DNA of 64,000 nucleotides from Myxococcales bacterium. GTDB lineage: Bacteria; Myxococcota_A; Polyangia; Palsa-1104; JAEUJZ01. The stretch's first letter is position 1; every line of letters starts with the position of its first letter. Where the stretch lies: positions 124,001 to 188,000 of the forward strand of contig JAEUJZ010000137.1 in NCBI GenBank assembly GCA_016794505.1, given 5' to 3'. Shown here piece by piece: positions 16,790-25,863 of the stretch. The notes below the pieces were generated by a model that was given only the letters and a program-made list of their open reading frames with translations, had not been told where the DNA came from and made no database searches. Made by a program: the position numbers and the translations under genes.

Positions 16790-18385
16790 ATGCAGCCCAA
16801 CACCAGCCGGTCCGCGTCACTCAGAAGCGCGGCACAAGGGGAAGCTTTGAGCCCAACACGACGCGTCAAAAAGAGCTCGCGTACTGCCCTCGCAGTGGCG
16901 ACGCTGGGAAGCCTGTCTTTGCTGTCCATCCCAGCCAGAGCAGGAGGCTTTGCGCTCGGCGAAAACGGCACCGAGGCGCTGGGTCGCGGCGGCGCGTTCG
17001 TCGCCAAGGCCGACTCGCCGCTGGCGCTGGAATACAACGTCGCGGGCCTGGCTCAGGCGCGTGGCACGCGCGTGCTTTTCGACAACCACCTGTTCTTTTC
17101 GCAGTACCGCTTCGCCCGTGCCGGCAGCGACGGCAGCGGTCCCTATCCCGAGATCGGCGATCACGCCGGCCAGCCGTTTTGGGCGCCATGGTTCGGGTTC
17201 AGCACCGACTTTGGGTACTTTCGCCGCTGGACCTTTGCCCTGGGCGCATTTGGTCCCTCATCGGTAGGCAAGCGCAACTATGGCTTGTATTCACCGACGG
17301 AAGGCAACCCGCGCCGACCTGGACCAGGCCGCTATGACGTCGTCGCCACCGACCTTCTGATTGTGCAGCCAACTCTGGCCATCGCGGTGCGGGCTCATCG
17401 CGTGTTGGACCTAGGAATCTCGGGACAGCTCGTGGCGGCGCAGTTCAACCTGTCGAGCGCGACGTATGCTCCACAGGATCTGGGGGGTACCTATCCCAAG
17501 AGCGCGGCCTGCGCGACGCAGACTGAGGTCCCCGACTGCGACGCCTTTACGCGCGTCCAGGTGCAGAGCTGGGACAACTTCGCGCTGCAGCTGGGTGCGC
17601 TGCTTCACCCCGGTGGCGGCTTCCACATCGGCGCACACGTCCGCACCGCCGTGAACCTAGGCACCGCGCCGATCAACGCCAAAGGCACCGTGTCGGCCAG
17701 CGAGCCAGTCAGCATCGCAGGGTTTGGCGTCGGAGCCGATCGCATGGACGCCCGCTTTCAAGCGCGCCTGCCCTGGATCGCACGACTTGGCCTGCGCTAC
17801 GCGTTCAGCAAAGCGGGACGCGAGATCGCCGACATCGAAGTCGATGGCGTATACGAGTCCTGGGGACAGATGCAGGGCAGCGACAATCAGCTCACGCTGG
17901 TCAACCCTCCCGTGCTGGTGAATGGCGGCATGCCCATCGACATCCGGCTGGTCCATAACTATCGCGATACCTTCGGTCTGCGCGTCGGCGGTGCATGGCG
18001 GCAGCCGCTTGGGCAGAGTGCGGCGGCGACGCTGCGCTTGGGGGCGTACTACGACACCAGCGCGACGGCTCCCGCGGATACTCGGATCGACTTCGACACG
18101 CTGTCCAAGATCGGCGGAACGATCGGCCTGGGCCTTTCACTGCGCGGCGTGACGTTGAACCTGGCGTATGCCTATCTGTACTCGCTGCCGCGGACTGTGA
18201 CCGACGGAGCGCTGCTGCCCATCGACGGACTGACCGGCAAGCCCTTGGCGGTGGCAGGCATGCAGGCGCCCGCCATCAACAACGGCGAGTATCAAGGTCA
18301 AAACCACATCCTGTCGCTGGGCCTAAGCATCGTGTTTGACGAGCTCGTCCGCGGCCCAGACTGGCTGAGTCGACGCGGGCTGTAG
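16790..18385 (+). CDS. FadL/OmpP1-type outer-membrane transporter
   Basis: 531 residues from ATG. A long signal peptide ends SLLSIPARA. The mature N-terminus, GGFALGENGTEALGRGGAFV followed by NVAGLAQ, is the hallmark of the FadL/TodX family, whose N-terminal hatch plugs a 14-stranded barrel. The C-terminal part shows alternating hydrophobic strands (LGAYYDTSA, GLGLSLRGVTLNLAYAYLY, HILSLGLSIVFD). The usual role is uptake of long-chain fatty acids or other hydrophobic molecules across the outer membrane. Two Cys residues (CATQTEVPDC) may bridge an external loop. The gene is probably monocistronic and is followed by a hairpin. Confidence 0.92.
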   Translation: MQPNTSRSASLRSAAQGEALSPTRRVKKSSRTALAVATLGSLSLLSIPARAGGFALGENGTEALGRGGAFVAKADSPLALEYNVAGLAQARGTRVLFDNHLFFSQYRFARAGSDGSGPYPEIGDHAGQPFWAPWFGFSTDFGYFRRWTFALGAFGPSSVGKRNYGLYSPTEGNPRRPGPGRYDVVATDLLIVQPTLAIAVRAHRVLDLGISGQLVAAQFNLSSATYAPQDLGGTYPKSAACATQTEVPDCDAFTRVQVQSWDNFALQLGALLHPGGGFHIGAHVRTAVNLGTAPINAKGTVSASEPVSIAGFGVGADRMDARFQARLPWIARLGLRYAFSKAGREIADIEVDGVYESWGQMQGSDNQLTLVNPPVLVNGGMPIDIRLVHNYRDTFGLRVGGAWRQPLGQSAAATLRLGAYYDTSATAPADTRIDFDTLSKIGGTIGLGLSLRGVTLNLAYAYLYSLPRTVTDGALLPIDGLTGKPLAVAGMQAPAINNGEYQGQNHILSLGLSIVFDELVRGPDWLSRRGL

Positions 18386-18403
18386 CCGCAAGGCTCTTGC
18401 GGC
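18385..18403. terminator. Hairpin between convergent genes
   Basis: GCCGCAAG and CTTGCGGC form a perfect 8-bp stem with a 3-base loop, between the FadL-type gene and the convergent glycosylase gene. T-runs are weak, so it is a candidate bidirectional terminator only. Confidence 0.5.
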
Positions 18404-18404
18404 C

Positions 18405-19247
18405 TTAGGCAAGCAAGAGCAGGCGCTCTTCTTCGGGCAGGTCGAGCAAGCGCCACAGATACCAGCTCGCGATGCTGGCAAACGGAGAAAAGCGAGCTCC
18501 AAGCTCCTGCATTAACTGGGCGGGAGGTAGATCTGTGTGGCCGTGCAGCACGCGTACACCATGGCGAATGCCCAGGTCTCCGTCGGGCCAGACGTCCAAG
18601 CGGCCCAAATAGAAGATCAGGAACATCTGCGCTGACCAGCGGCCAATGCCCCGCACGGCGGTCAGGCGAGTGATGACCTCTGCGTCGGGCAGCGACGACA
18701 GTGAATCCAAGTCAAGCTCTCCGCGATGGACGCGCTGCGACAGATCGCGCAGATAGCTGAGCTTCTGTCCCGACAGGCCACAGCCACGCAGAGCCTCGTC
18801 CGGGGTGGCCAGGATTTCAGCCGGATCCGGGAAGCTCTCTGCCGGAAACAGGTCGCGCAAACGCCCAAAGATCGTCGTCGCTGCCTTGGTGGCTAGCTGC
18901 TGAAACACGATGGCGCGAACCAGCGCAACAAACGGTCCTTCGGCGTGCCCGATGGTCAGCGTGCAGGGACCGACCCGCTCGATGACGCGCGCCAGCCCTG
19001 GGTGGGACGTGCGCAAGTGCGAAAGAGCCTGGCGCGGCAGGACCCATGGGCTTTCCTGATAGCGTTTCGCACCGGCCGCCGCCGCGGACTTGGCCCGACG
19101 AGGCGCTCGCTGTCGCGCTGTGGTCGGTGTCGCATTCGTGGCGCCGGCCGCCGCTTTCTTTTTCGTGGCACCCTGGGTCTTCTTGGGGCGCGCAGGCTGC
19201 TTGGCTTCGGCCGGTTTGGAGGATGTTCTGCGAGGCGAACTAGGCAT
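18405..19247 (-). CDS. AlkA-like DNA-3-methyladenine glycosylase with basic tail
   Basis: 280 residues. The C-terminal ~205 residues match HhH-GPD base-excision glycosylases of the AlkA/Mag1 type. Seen: VRAIVFQQLATKAA, the helix-hairpin-helix LTAVRGIGRWSAQMFLIFYL, and the catalytic Asp in WPDGDLGIRHG. They remove alkylated purines. No Fe-S cysteine cluster, as expected for AlkA. The first ~70 residues are Lys/Ala/Pro/Thr-rich and histone-H1-like, probably a non-specific DNA-binding tail; this is unusual for the family. Divergent from the sigma-factor gene across a 70-base gap. Confidence 0.92.
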   Translation of the reverse strand: MPSSPRRTSSKPAEAKQPARPKKTQGATKKKAAAGATNATPTTARQRAPRRAKSAAAAGAKRYQESPWVLPRQALSHLRTSHPGLARVIERVGPCTLTIGHAEGPFVALVRAIVFQQLATKAATTIFGRLRDLFPAESFPDPAEILATPDEALRGCGLSGQKLSYLRDLSQRVHRGELDLDSLSSLPDAEVITRLTAVRGIGRWSAQMFLIFYLGRLDVWPDGDLGIRHGVRVLHGHTDLPPAQLMQELGARFSPFASIASWYLWRLLDLPEEERLLLLA

Positions 19248-19317
19248 GGCGGCACTCTATCAGTTGGCTCTGAAAACGGCGCACGCTCGTCGGGGAAACC
19301 GCGATATACTAGCTGCG

Positions 19318-20055
19318 ATGGCGGGTCCTCAGGCACCACGCGAACGAGCAGCGACCTCAGCCGGACGTGCTGCGATGGAGCGTCGCTTGGTCGAGGATCA
19401 CATCCCCTTTGTGCGCTCGCTGGCTCGCAAGCTGCGTGAGCACGTGCCGATGGTCGAGTTCGACGACTTGGTTGGCTTTGGCATGCAAGGGCTGATCGAG
19501 GCAGCCCAGCGCTTCGACGATCGGCACGGGGTGGCGTTTACAACGTTTGCCTACTATCGGGTGCGCGGCTCGATGTTCGATGGGCTGCGCTCGATGGGCT
19601 GGCTGCCTCGGGGCGAATACGCCCGGCTGCGCATGGAAGAACGCGCCGCAAGCTATGCGCAAAACATGAGTGATCGCGGGCAAGATCCGTCGACTGCCAG
19701 CGGCGAAAAAGATGGCGGAGTCGAAAAGCGCGTTCATGAGATCTCAAACGCGCTGTCGGGCGTCGCGACCATCTTTGTCACGCTGCTGGCTCGCGAAGAC
19801 GAGCAGCGCCTGCTGGACGAGCGCGCCGCTCCACATGAGCTGCTTGAACGTCGGCAGCTGGCCGATCGAGTTCGACGCGCGCTGCGCAAGCTACCCGACA
19901 AAGAACGGCGCCTGCTGGACCTGTATTACTTTCAGGATCAGACGCTGGAACAGGCGGGTGCAGCCATGGGGCTTTCGAAGTCGTGGACGTCGCGCTTGCA
20001 TGCGCGAGCCATCGCCTTGCTGCGTGATTTCTTGGACGCCGAAGGGGTGAGCTGA
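19318..20055 (+). CDS. FliA/sigma-28-type RNA polymerase sigma factor
   Basis: 245 residues from ATG 19318; an earlier in-frame ATG at 19246 is possible but overlaps the divergent gene. Region 2 is EFDDLVGFGMQGLIEAAQRF followed by GVAFTTFAYYRVRGSMFDGL, with RSMGWLPRGEY, which is the FliA/WhiG/SigF pattern. Region 4 is LPDKERRLLDLYYFQDQTL with helix-turn-helix LEQAGAAMGLSKSWTSRLHA. Region 3 is present but divergent, with an insertion (GQDPSTASGEKDGG). No anti-sigma gene is adjacent. No flagellar genes are in the window, so the regulon could be stress or development related. Confidence 0.92.
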   Translation: MAGPQAPRERAATSAGRAAMERRLVEDHIPFVRSLARKLREHVPMVEFDDLVGFGMQGLIEAAQRFDDRHGVAFTTFAYYRVRGSMFDGLRSMGWLPRGEYARLRMEERAASYAQNMSDRGQDPSTASGEKDGGVEKRVHEISNALSGVATIFVTLLAREDEQRLLDERAAPHELLERRQLADRVRRALRKLPDKERRLLDLYYFQDQTLEQAGAAMGLSKSWTSRLHARAIALLRDFLDAEGVS

Positions 20056-20120
20056 CGCCGACGGCTGCGACGGTTCACCCCGCCGACACGAAACGACAGC
20101 AACGCTGCCGCTGCCGCGCG

Positions 20121-21929
20121 TTACCAGCGAAACTCGACGCGGGCCAGGATGGCGTGGCTGATGATCGTCGGAAACGTATCCGCCAGAGTGAACGGCTGCC
20201 GATCTGTAGTCAGTGCCACGAAGCGATAGTCGGCGACCACGTACAGCGTGCGCCACGGGTTAAAGGTCGCGAGCAGCCCGATCTCGTGCGTCATGCCACT
20301 GCGCTTGCCATAGCAGGCGGCAAATGGGCTGAGCACGCTGCATGAATCGTCGATCATCGCCCCCTGACCGACGGGCCCCTTGTCCTTGCTGATCGCGGCC
20401 AGGTAGTTGAGCGTGATGCCCACTCGCTCGTTCCAGAAGTCGCGCCCGATGTCGAAGTTGATGACATGGTTCATCGAGCGATAGTCCGCGATGAAGCTAT
20501 AGCTCAAGCTGCCGCGCAGTCCGGCGATCGATCCGGTATCGCGTAGGCCGATCGATCCGTCACCGGCTAGGCTCTGCGCATACGTGCCATACACATTCTT
20601 GTCGCCATAGACCGTGGGATCGCTGTCGCCGTTGAGCAGGGTACGGAAGCGGAAGCGGCCCTCGACAAAGCCTCCCAAGCGACGTAGCAAGCGCGCATCC
20701 AAGGTCACGCGGCCCTCGGCTCGGCCTGTGCGCAGGATGGTGAGGTTGTTCTCGACGACACTAAAGCCCGAGGCCTGCAGTGTCCCACCGCTCAGTCGGT
20801 TGTAGACCAAGCGGTTCAAGTACAGATTGACGGCCAGCGACGAAAGATAGGACGCTCCAACGCGCAGCGTCAGTCGATCATTGGGCAGAAGCCGCACGCT
20901 GCCCAAAAGGACCAAGCGCGTGAGCTGCGGCCCGGCCGATCCGTAGGCGTCGATGACTAGATCGCTAAACAGATCGAAGCGCTCTGCCGGACGCCAAGCG
21001 TTGAGCCACGAGATAAAGACGCGCGGTGCATCCAAGGATCCATCCGCAGGCAGCAGGTTTGGCTGCGAGAGCGGCGGCATGATCATGCCCGTTACATCAA
21101 GCGCGCTGGGATCCGGTCGCACCTTGCCGCCATCGCCCTCGCCCTTGAAGAACGAGCCGACGAGGCCAATGCTGCCCCACAGGCGATCGTAGCTGTAGCG
21201 AGCGCCGACGCCGGCTCCGAAGCCGGGCTGCAAGCCAGGCGGAATGCAAGCGCCTTCCGTCGCTGGGTTGTAGGTATCGGCTGCGACTCCGTTGCCACAG
21301 GGCGGCGCATAGTCCGTGAGCAGCGATCGCGAATAGGGATTGGGATAGCCCCCGGCGAATGCGGCTCCCGTCCAGTGCGGACCAAAGCGACGCCATACAC
21401 GCACGGCATCCAGCTTGATGTTGTCCGCTTCGTTGATAAACATGCGCCCAAGCTGCAGGCCAAAGCTCTCGCTGAAGCGCACGTTGACATAGGCCTCGCG
21501 CAGGTCGTATTCCGGCCCGCCCAGGTAGCCACGAGCGCTGACACCGAAGTTATTGTCCGACTTGCGCTTGTCGAAAAACTCGTCGGTGAATTTGGTTTCA
21601 AAGTTGAAATCGCCGGTCAGGCGCAGGCGCACATCCAGCCGGAAGTCGATCCGCTCTTTAGCGATGCGGCGTGCATCGACGATCGCCCGCAGCTCACCGA
21701 ACCCAAGCTGTGTCGATGTCGCGAGCTTTGACTGGTACAGCATCTCGTCGCCGGTCAGCGTGATGCCGTCGCTTTCGGTATAGAAGAAACCGGTCAGCGC
21801 GACCTTGCCGGTATAGACGCCCTTGCTGTCGCTCTTGTTCTGCCCCTTGCTGTAGGCCGGATTCGCGACCGCCATCAGCAAGGCCGCGCTCAGCATTCCG
21901 AGACGACCCAGCTTGCTGCACGCGCTCAT
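20121..21929 (-). CDS. Outer-membrane beta-barrel partner of the multihaem cytochrome
   Basis: 602 residues from ATG 21929, whose ATGA overlaps the cytochrome stop. A signal peptide (LGMLSAALLMAVANPAYS) precedes long amphipathic strands such as LDVRLRLTGDFNFETKF, FGLQLGRMFINEADNIKLD and RLTLRVGASYLSSLAVNLYL. The protein ends ILARVEFRW, a C-terminal aromatic as required for BAM-dependent barrel insertion. Two Cys pairs lie in loops. Family not identified. Translational coupling to a ~30-haem cytochrome suggests a porin sheath through which haems pass electrons across the outer membrane, analogous to MtrB/PioB, but similarity to those was not established. Confidence 0.82.
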   Translation of the reverse strand: MSACSKLGRLGMLSAALLMAVANPAYSKGQNKSDSKGVYTGKVALTGFFYTESDGITLTGDEMLYQSKLATSTQLGFGELRAIVDARRIAKERIDFRLDVRLRLTGDFNFETKFTDEFFDKRKSDNNFGVSARGYLGGPEYDLREAYVNVRFSESFGLQLGRMFINEADNIKLDAVRVWRRFGPHWTGAAFAGGYPNPYSRSLLTDYAPPCGNGVAADTYNPATEGACIPPGLQPGFGAGVGARYSYDRLWGSIGLVGSFFKGEGDGGKVRPDPSALDVTGMIMPPLSQPNLLPADGSLDAPRVFISWLNAWRPAERFDLFSDLVIDAYGSAGPQLTRLVLLGSVRLLPNDRLTLRVGASYLSSLAVNLYLNRLVYNRLSGGTLQASGFSVVENNLTILRTGRAEGRVTLDARLLRRLGGFVEGRFRFRTLLNGDSDPTVYGDKNVYGTYAQSLAGDGSIGLRDTGSIAGLRGSLSYSFIADYRSMNHVINFDIGRDFWNERVGITLNYLAAISKDKGPVGQGAMIDDSCSVLSPFAACYGKRSGMTHEIGLLATFNPWRTLYVVADYRFVALTTDRQPFTLADTFPTIISHAILARVEFRW

Positions 21930-24289
21930 CGGCACACCGAGTCCGTGCCGCCAGAGGCACGCGGACGGAATGAGGTTGTGTTGTGGCAAGGCGCGCAGTT
22001 CTGCGCCTGCTCATGCAGCACAGCGCCCATGCCTTGACGCAGTTCAGGCCGCCGGGCGGCTGCGCGCATGGCGTCATCGCGATGGCACGAGACACAGGCA
22101 GCAGAGAGCCCAGCGTAGTTGCCGCCCTTGTGGCAGTCGACGCAGGGCAACACGCGATGAACGCCAGTCAGCAGACAGCCGACGCGATCGTGGTTGAAGC
22201 GAGCCGCTGCGAACATCTGCTGCGTATGGCAGTCGCTGCAGCGCGGACCCAGCGAGTTGTGGTGAATATCGTCGCGCTGATGGCAGACGATGCACATCTG
22301 TGCCATGCCCTGCAGAATGCGCCCTTCCAAGTGGCACTCTTGGCAGCGCACGCGATCGTGGGCACCACCGAAACGCATGGGGAAGATGTCGTGGCCCGTG
22401 TGGATTTTCTTCCACCCAACAGGCTCATGACAGCCCGCGCAGAGCGTGCCGAGCTCACCTTTGTGCGCGGCAGGATCCGCATGGCAGCTCTCGCACTTCG
22501 TCGGAGCGGGCTTGTATTTTTGGCTCGGGTGGCAGCCAACGCAGCGCACCGCTTCGTGCTTGCCTTCTAGCTTCCAGCGATCCTTGGCCTTTGGATCGTT
22601 GTGATCAAACAACACCTTACCGCTGGGGCTGTGGCAGCTCTGACACTGGTTGCCCAAGGATCGCTCGTGCGCGTCATCTTTGGCGTGGCAGGCTCCGTCG
22701 CTGCACTGGGTCGGCGTTGGTTTGTACGCCCGCGACGGGTGGCACGTCTCGCACTTGACGTCCTTGTGCTTGCCTTCCAGCGGATAGCTGGTCTTGTCGT
22801 GATCAAACTTCGTAGCCAGCCAGCGTGCCCCCTCGTGGCAGTTCAGACAGGCATCCTTGCCCAGCGAGCCTTTGTGCAGCCGGTCCTCATGGCAGGCAAC
22901 ACAGTTGGTCGGCGTGTCGCGATAGTTGTCGTTTTTGTGGCACTTCTTGCAGTCTGAAATCTTGTGCCCCTCGACGAGCTGGAAGGGCTTACCGGGGCCG
23001 TGGCCGATCTTGACCCGCTCGGCGAAGGCGCGCGGATCAGCCGTCTGCTTGGTATCGCCTGGGCGGGCGTGACACTTCAGACACTGGTCGTCCGTGAACT
23101 GCTTTTTGTGAACGTTCTCATGCGTGTGGCAGCCCATGCAGGCGGTCTTGACCTGCTTGTTGCGGCCCGTGCCCGAGACGGTGATCAAGGTGTCGAAGTT
23201 TTCGTAGTCGGTCGGTCCTTTGCCGCGGTGGCACGCGCGACAGTCGACGACCTCGTGCCGGCCAAACAGGGCAAAGCGCGTCATGCGGCCGTGCTCAAAG
23301 CGCAGCTCGGGTCCCCACGTCGTGCTCAGGTGGCAGGCTGAGCAGTCCCCCATCTTGGCGAAGCGACCGGCGTGCGCGTCTTTGTGACAGGTGTCGCAGT
23401 TGCGGCTGGGGGACTGCCGCGCCGTTGCCGTATGGCAGGTAGCGCAAGGCTTGCGGTGTGGACCATCCAGGGCAAAGCGCGTCTTGTGTGTATGGTCAAA
23501 GTCGACGGTGTTCCACGGTCCGCGCGCGGTGTGGCACATGGCGCAGCGCTTCTGGCCAAACAGCGACTCACCATGCACGTTCTTGTGGCAAGGCGTGCAG
23601 TCTGAGCTCCAGTTCGACAGACGGAACATCGAGCGCGGATGGCAGCTACTGCAGGGGACACCGATGTGCCGTCCCTCTAACTGAAAGCGCGAGTCGCGGT
23701 TGTGATCGAACTTCATCGGTTCAAGCGGGCGCCACGACTTGGCATCGTGGCAGCGATCACAACTTGCAAGCGAGTCGTGAAGCTCTCCGTGCGGCGACTT
23801 GTGGCACCCCTGGCACGTCGTCGGGGCAATCAAGAACGATGGCCGGCCGGTCGCTGTCTTCTGCTTGTGACACTGCGCGCACTCGACAACCGAGTGACGG
23901 CCCGTCAGCGAAAAGCCGCTGATCTCGTGGTTGAACTTGGCCTGCCCGCCAAACGTCTGCCAAGCAAATAGATCGTACTCAGGTCCCTTGTGTTCCTTGT
24001 GGCAGAGCTCACAGGGCTTGTTGAGCGCCTTGGGCGACGCATGCAGACCCTTCTTTTCCTTGATGCGCGACGCGACGGCAGAGTGGCAGTCCAAGCACTT
24101 GTTGGCATCCAAGTCACGCTTGCCAGCGACGTGACACTTGGCGCAGTTGCTTGGGCCATCGATGTACGCATGGGCTCGCGCCAGCTTGCCAGGCGAGCTA
24201 TCAAAAAAGCTGGCCCAGGCTACGGTCGGCAGCAAAAGGACGAGCAGGAAGCCGATCCGAGCCGGTGCGTGAGCCTGGCCTGCGGTCAT
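21926..24289 (-). CDS. Large multihaem c-type cytochrome (about 30 haem sites)
   Basis: 787 residues from ATG 24289 (signal peptide FLLVLLLPTVAWA); alternatives are ATG 24337 and GTG 24364. I count 29 CxxCH motifs plus one CX4CH (CSDGACH), i.e. 30 candidate haem c sites, one per ~25 residues. They fall into ten modules of ~60-95 residues with three haems each, most built as F-x-L-x-G-x-H, CxxCH, CxxCH-x-x-x-H, CxxCH, ending in W/F and FDH. The extra conserved His residues likely give bis-His ligation. It is exported to the periplasm by Sec. Role: long-range electron transfer, probably with the coupled beta-barrel. The nearest named comparison is the MtrA-type wire, which has only ten haems. 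Confidence 0.9.
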   Translation of the reverse strand: MTAGQAHAPARIGFLLVLLLPTVAWASFFDSSPGKLARAHAYIDGPSNCAKCHVAGKRDLDANKCLDCHSAVASRIKEKKGLHASPKALNKPCELCHKEHKGPEYDLFAWQTFGGQAKFNHEISGFSLTGRHSVVECAQCHKQKTATGRPSFLIAPTTCQGCHKSPHGELHDSLASCDRCHDAKSWRPLEPMKFDHNRDSRFQLEGRHIGVPCSSCHPRSMFRLSNWSSDCTPCHKNVHGESLFGQKRCAMCHTARGPWNTVDFDHTHKTRFALDGPHRKPCATCHTATARQSPSRNCDTCHKDAHAGRFAKMGDCSACHLSTTWGPELRFEHGRMTRFALFGRHEVVDCRACHRGKGPTDYENFDTLITVSGTGRNKQVKTACMGCHTHENVHKKQFTDDQCLKCHARPGDTKQTADPRAFAERVKIGHGPGKPFQLVEGHKISDCKKCHKNDNYRDTPTNCVACHEDRLHKGSLGKDACLNCHEGARWLATKFDHDKTSYPLEGKHKDVKCETCHPSRAYKPTPTQCSDGACHAKDDAHERSLGNQCQSCHSPSGKVLFDHNDPKAKDRWKLEGKHEAVRCVGCHPSQKYKPAPTKCESCHADPAAHKGELGTLCAGCHEPVGWKKIHTGHDIFPMRFGGAHDRVRCQECHLEGRILQGMAQMCIVCHQRDDIHHNSLGPRCSDCHTQQMFAAARFNHDRVGCLLTGVHRVLPCVDCHKGGNYAGLSAACVSCHRDDAMRAAARRPELRQGMGAVLHEQAQNCAPCHNTTSFRPRASGGTDSVCR

Positions 24290-24604
24290 CTGAGTGCGCT
24301 GCCAAACGCTCAGTCGCACAGACAGCCAAGCCAGCATGTCTTGACGAGGGGCTTCTCGAGTCACTGCGAAACATCATATCGCAATTCGCTTTGCGCTTGG
24401 GGACCGCCGCGTTAGCGCCAAACGAACCGCCCAACTGGCCCACACACGCAGCAATTCACGTCACAAAGCGGCCCACGCAGAAGGCAACGGCAGGCGTCAA
24501 ATTTTCTTGTTGTTTTCGTTACTTGGCACTTGTGTGCGCTCCGCCACTTGCCTATGCTCCGTCGAGTCGTCGTTAGACGGCGAGGATCAAGAAGGAGTCT
24601 TTTC
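24290..24604. other. Intergenic region between cytochrome and H1-like gene
   Basis: A divergent region of about 315 bases. It contains the promoter candidate of the H1-like gene at 24530-24558 and a short AT-rich stretch (near 24500-24520). If the cytochrome starts at 24337 or 24364, the gap is smaller. No gene seen. Confidence 0.5.
24530..24558 (+). promoter_or_regulatory. Sigma-70-type promoter candidate for the H1-like gene
   Basis: TTGTGT (24530-24535) and TATGCT (24553-24558) are separated by 17 bases. The leader to the ATG at 24605 would be about 40 bases and includes the ribosome-binding site AAGGAG at 24590-24595. Confidence 0.5.
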
Positions 24605-24931
24605 ATGCCAGCGAAGAAAGCAGCAGCGTCAAGCAAGGCCAAGACCAGCGCAGCCCCCAAGGCACCCGCCAAGGCCAAGGCCACGAAGACAACCAAGCCC
24701 AAGGCGGCGAAGGCACCGGCCAAGAAGGCCGCCGCCAAGGCTCCCGCCAAGAAGGCTGCCACCAAGGCCCCCGCCAAGAAGGCTGCCACCAAGGCTGCTC
24801 CGGCCAAGAAGGCCGCTGCCAAGGCGCCCGCGAAGAAAGCGCCGGCCAAGGCTCCTGCGAAGGCCGCCAAGCCTTCGTCGGTCTCGTCGAGCGCGACCGC
24901 CAAGCCGACCAAGCCCGCTGCCAAGAAGTAA
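24605..24931 (+). CDS. Histone-H1-like Lys/Ala/Pro-rich DNA-binding protein
   Basis: 108 residues from ATG 24605 with AAGGAG ten bases upstream. Almost the whole chain is repeats of (A/P)AKKA and KAPAKKAA; the only other part is a short Ser/Thr segment (SSVSSSATA) near the C-terminus. This is the composition of eukaryotic H1 C-terminal tails and of bacterial H1-like proteins (HctB/AlgP-type). It probably binds and condenses DNA non-specifically in the nucleoid. Repeat-rich DNA of this kind readily changes length, so size may vary between strains. Confidence 0.88.
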   Translation: MPAKKAAASSKAKTSAAPKAPAKAKATKTTKPKAAKAPAKKAAAKAPAKKAATKAPAKKAATKAAPAKKAAAKAPAKKAPAKAPAKAAKPSSVSSSATAKPTKPAAKK

Positions 24932-25038
24932 CGCCCCCGCGCTTCCTCGGCCTCCCCCGTCGCTACTACGCCCCTACGTTGTTCGGCATTTCTATCTGCG
25001 CAGTGCAGATGTTCGGCCGCTGTTCGCGACCTGCGGGT

Positions 25039-25293
25039 CTAGCGTTCTGGCTGCGGCTGGGTGGGCCGGCTTGCCGAGCCCGCGTTGTCATCCTGTACTT
25101 CACGCTGGGCCCGTTCCACTGCATCCTTCGCCACTTGCTTGGCCCCCGTCGCCAAGTCCTTGGCTTCCGGTGTCGACGCGATGCGCCGCAGGTGACCCCA
25201 CAGCGTGTGCTTGCCGATAGGAACGGTTACGGCAAACCAAATCACCAAGGCCAAGATGAATGTCGAGACAATGAAGCGCGCGAGCCGAAACAT
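25039..25293 (-). CDS. Small single-pass membrane protein
   Basis: 84 residues from ATG 25293. One transmembrane helix near the N-terminus (FIVSTFILALVIWFAVTVPI), then a polar, probably coiled segment (ATGAKQVAKDAVERAQREV) and a disordered Gln/Pro tail. N-terminal Arg residues suggest N-in topology. No family recognised. Divergent from the Cys-rich lipoprotein gene. The ribosome-binding site is weak, so confidence is moderate. Confidence 0.55.
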   Translation of the reverse strand: MFRLARFIVSTFILALVIWFAVTVPIGKHTLWGHLRRIASTPEAKDLATGAKQVAKDAVERAQREVQDDNAGSASRPTQPQPER

Positions 25294-25422
25294 AGACACA
25301 TACTAACCTGCCTCTTTGCGGGCTCGCAGCTTCTGAGTTGCGGCACAAGCAGACAGGTACGGACGATTCGCGCCGGCAAGGGAAAGGCCGCATGCGAGAG
25401 TTCTTGTGCTATAAGGGCGCGC

Positions 25423-25728
25423 ATGCGTACTTCCTTTGCTTCTGCGTCGCCGACCAAGGCGCGACCCTTGGCTAGCTGGGCCTTGTCTGCGTTCTGTATC
25501 GTGGGTGCCATGGCAGTCCTTGCGGGCTGCAAACAAAATGTCGGGGAGCGATGCCAGCTAACCGACGACTGTGCCCCCGGCCTCGTCTGCGAGTTTGGCG
25601 GCAACACGCCGGCCATGGGCGGTTACTGCAAGGATCCCAACCGCACCACCGGCAACACCGTCGACATGGGAACCCCAGACCAAGCGACGCCGAGCGACAT
25701 GTCTTCCATGATGTCCTCGGACATGTAG
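25423..25728 (+). CDS. Small Cys-rich lipoprotein
   Basis: 101 residues from ATG 25423, with AAGGG upstream. The lipoprotein signal ends MAVLAGC. The mature part begins with a disulfide-type motif (CQLTDDCAPGLVC, then GGYC) like the short Cys-rich heads of many myxobacterial surface proteins. It ends in a Thr/Asp/Met-rich disordered tail containing two SSDM/SSMM elements. Function unknown. Its strand and spacing suggest it is transcribed alone. Confidence 0.75.
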   Translation: MRTSFASASPTKARPLASWALSAFCIVGAMAVLAGCKQNVGERCQLTDDCAPGLVCEFGGNTPAMGGYCKDPNRTTGNTVDMGTPDQATPSDMSSMMSSDM

Positions 25729-25863
25729 CAGCTCGCAGCGATACGGCCCCGCGCGCCGCCCTCTTCCCTTCCTCTTACTCGCCATCCATCTCCAACGGCC
25801 TCGTCTTTTCCGCATGGGCGGACGCGTCTCAGGTTGGGATGGCCCACCCTGGTACGGATCGGC

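Noticed and set aside
24522..24538. Possible sigma-54 promoter (TTGGCAC followed by TGC)
   Set aside because: Spacing between the GG and GC elements is one base short of the required distance; the sigma-70-type pair fits better.
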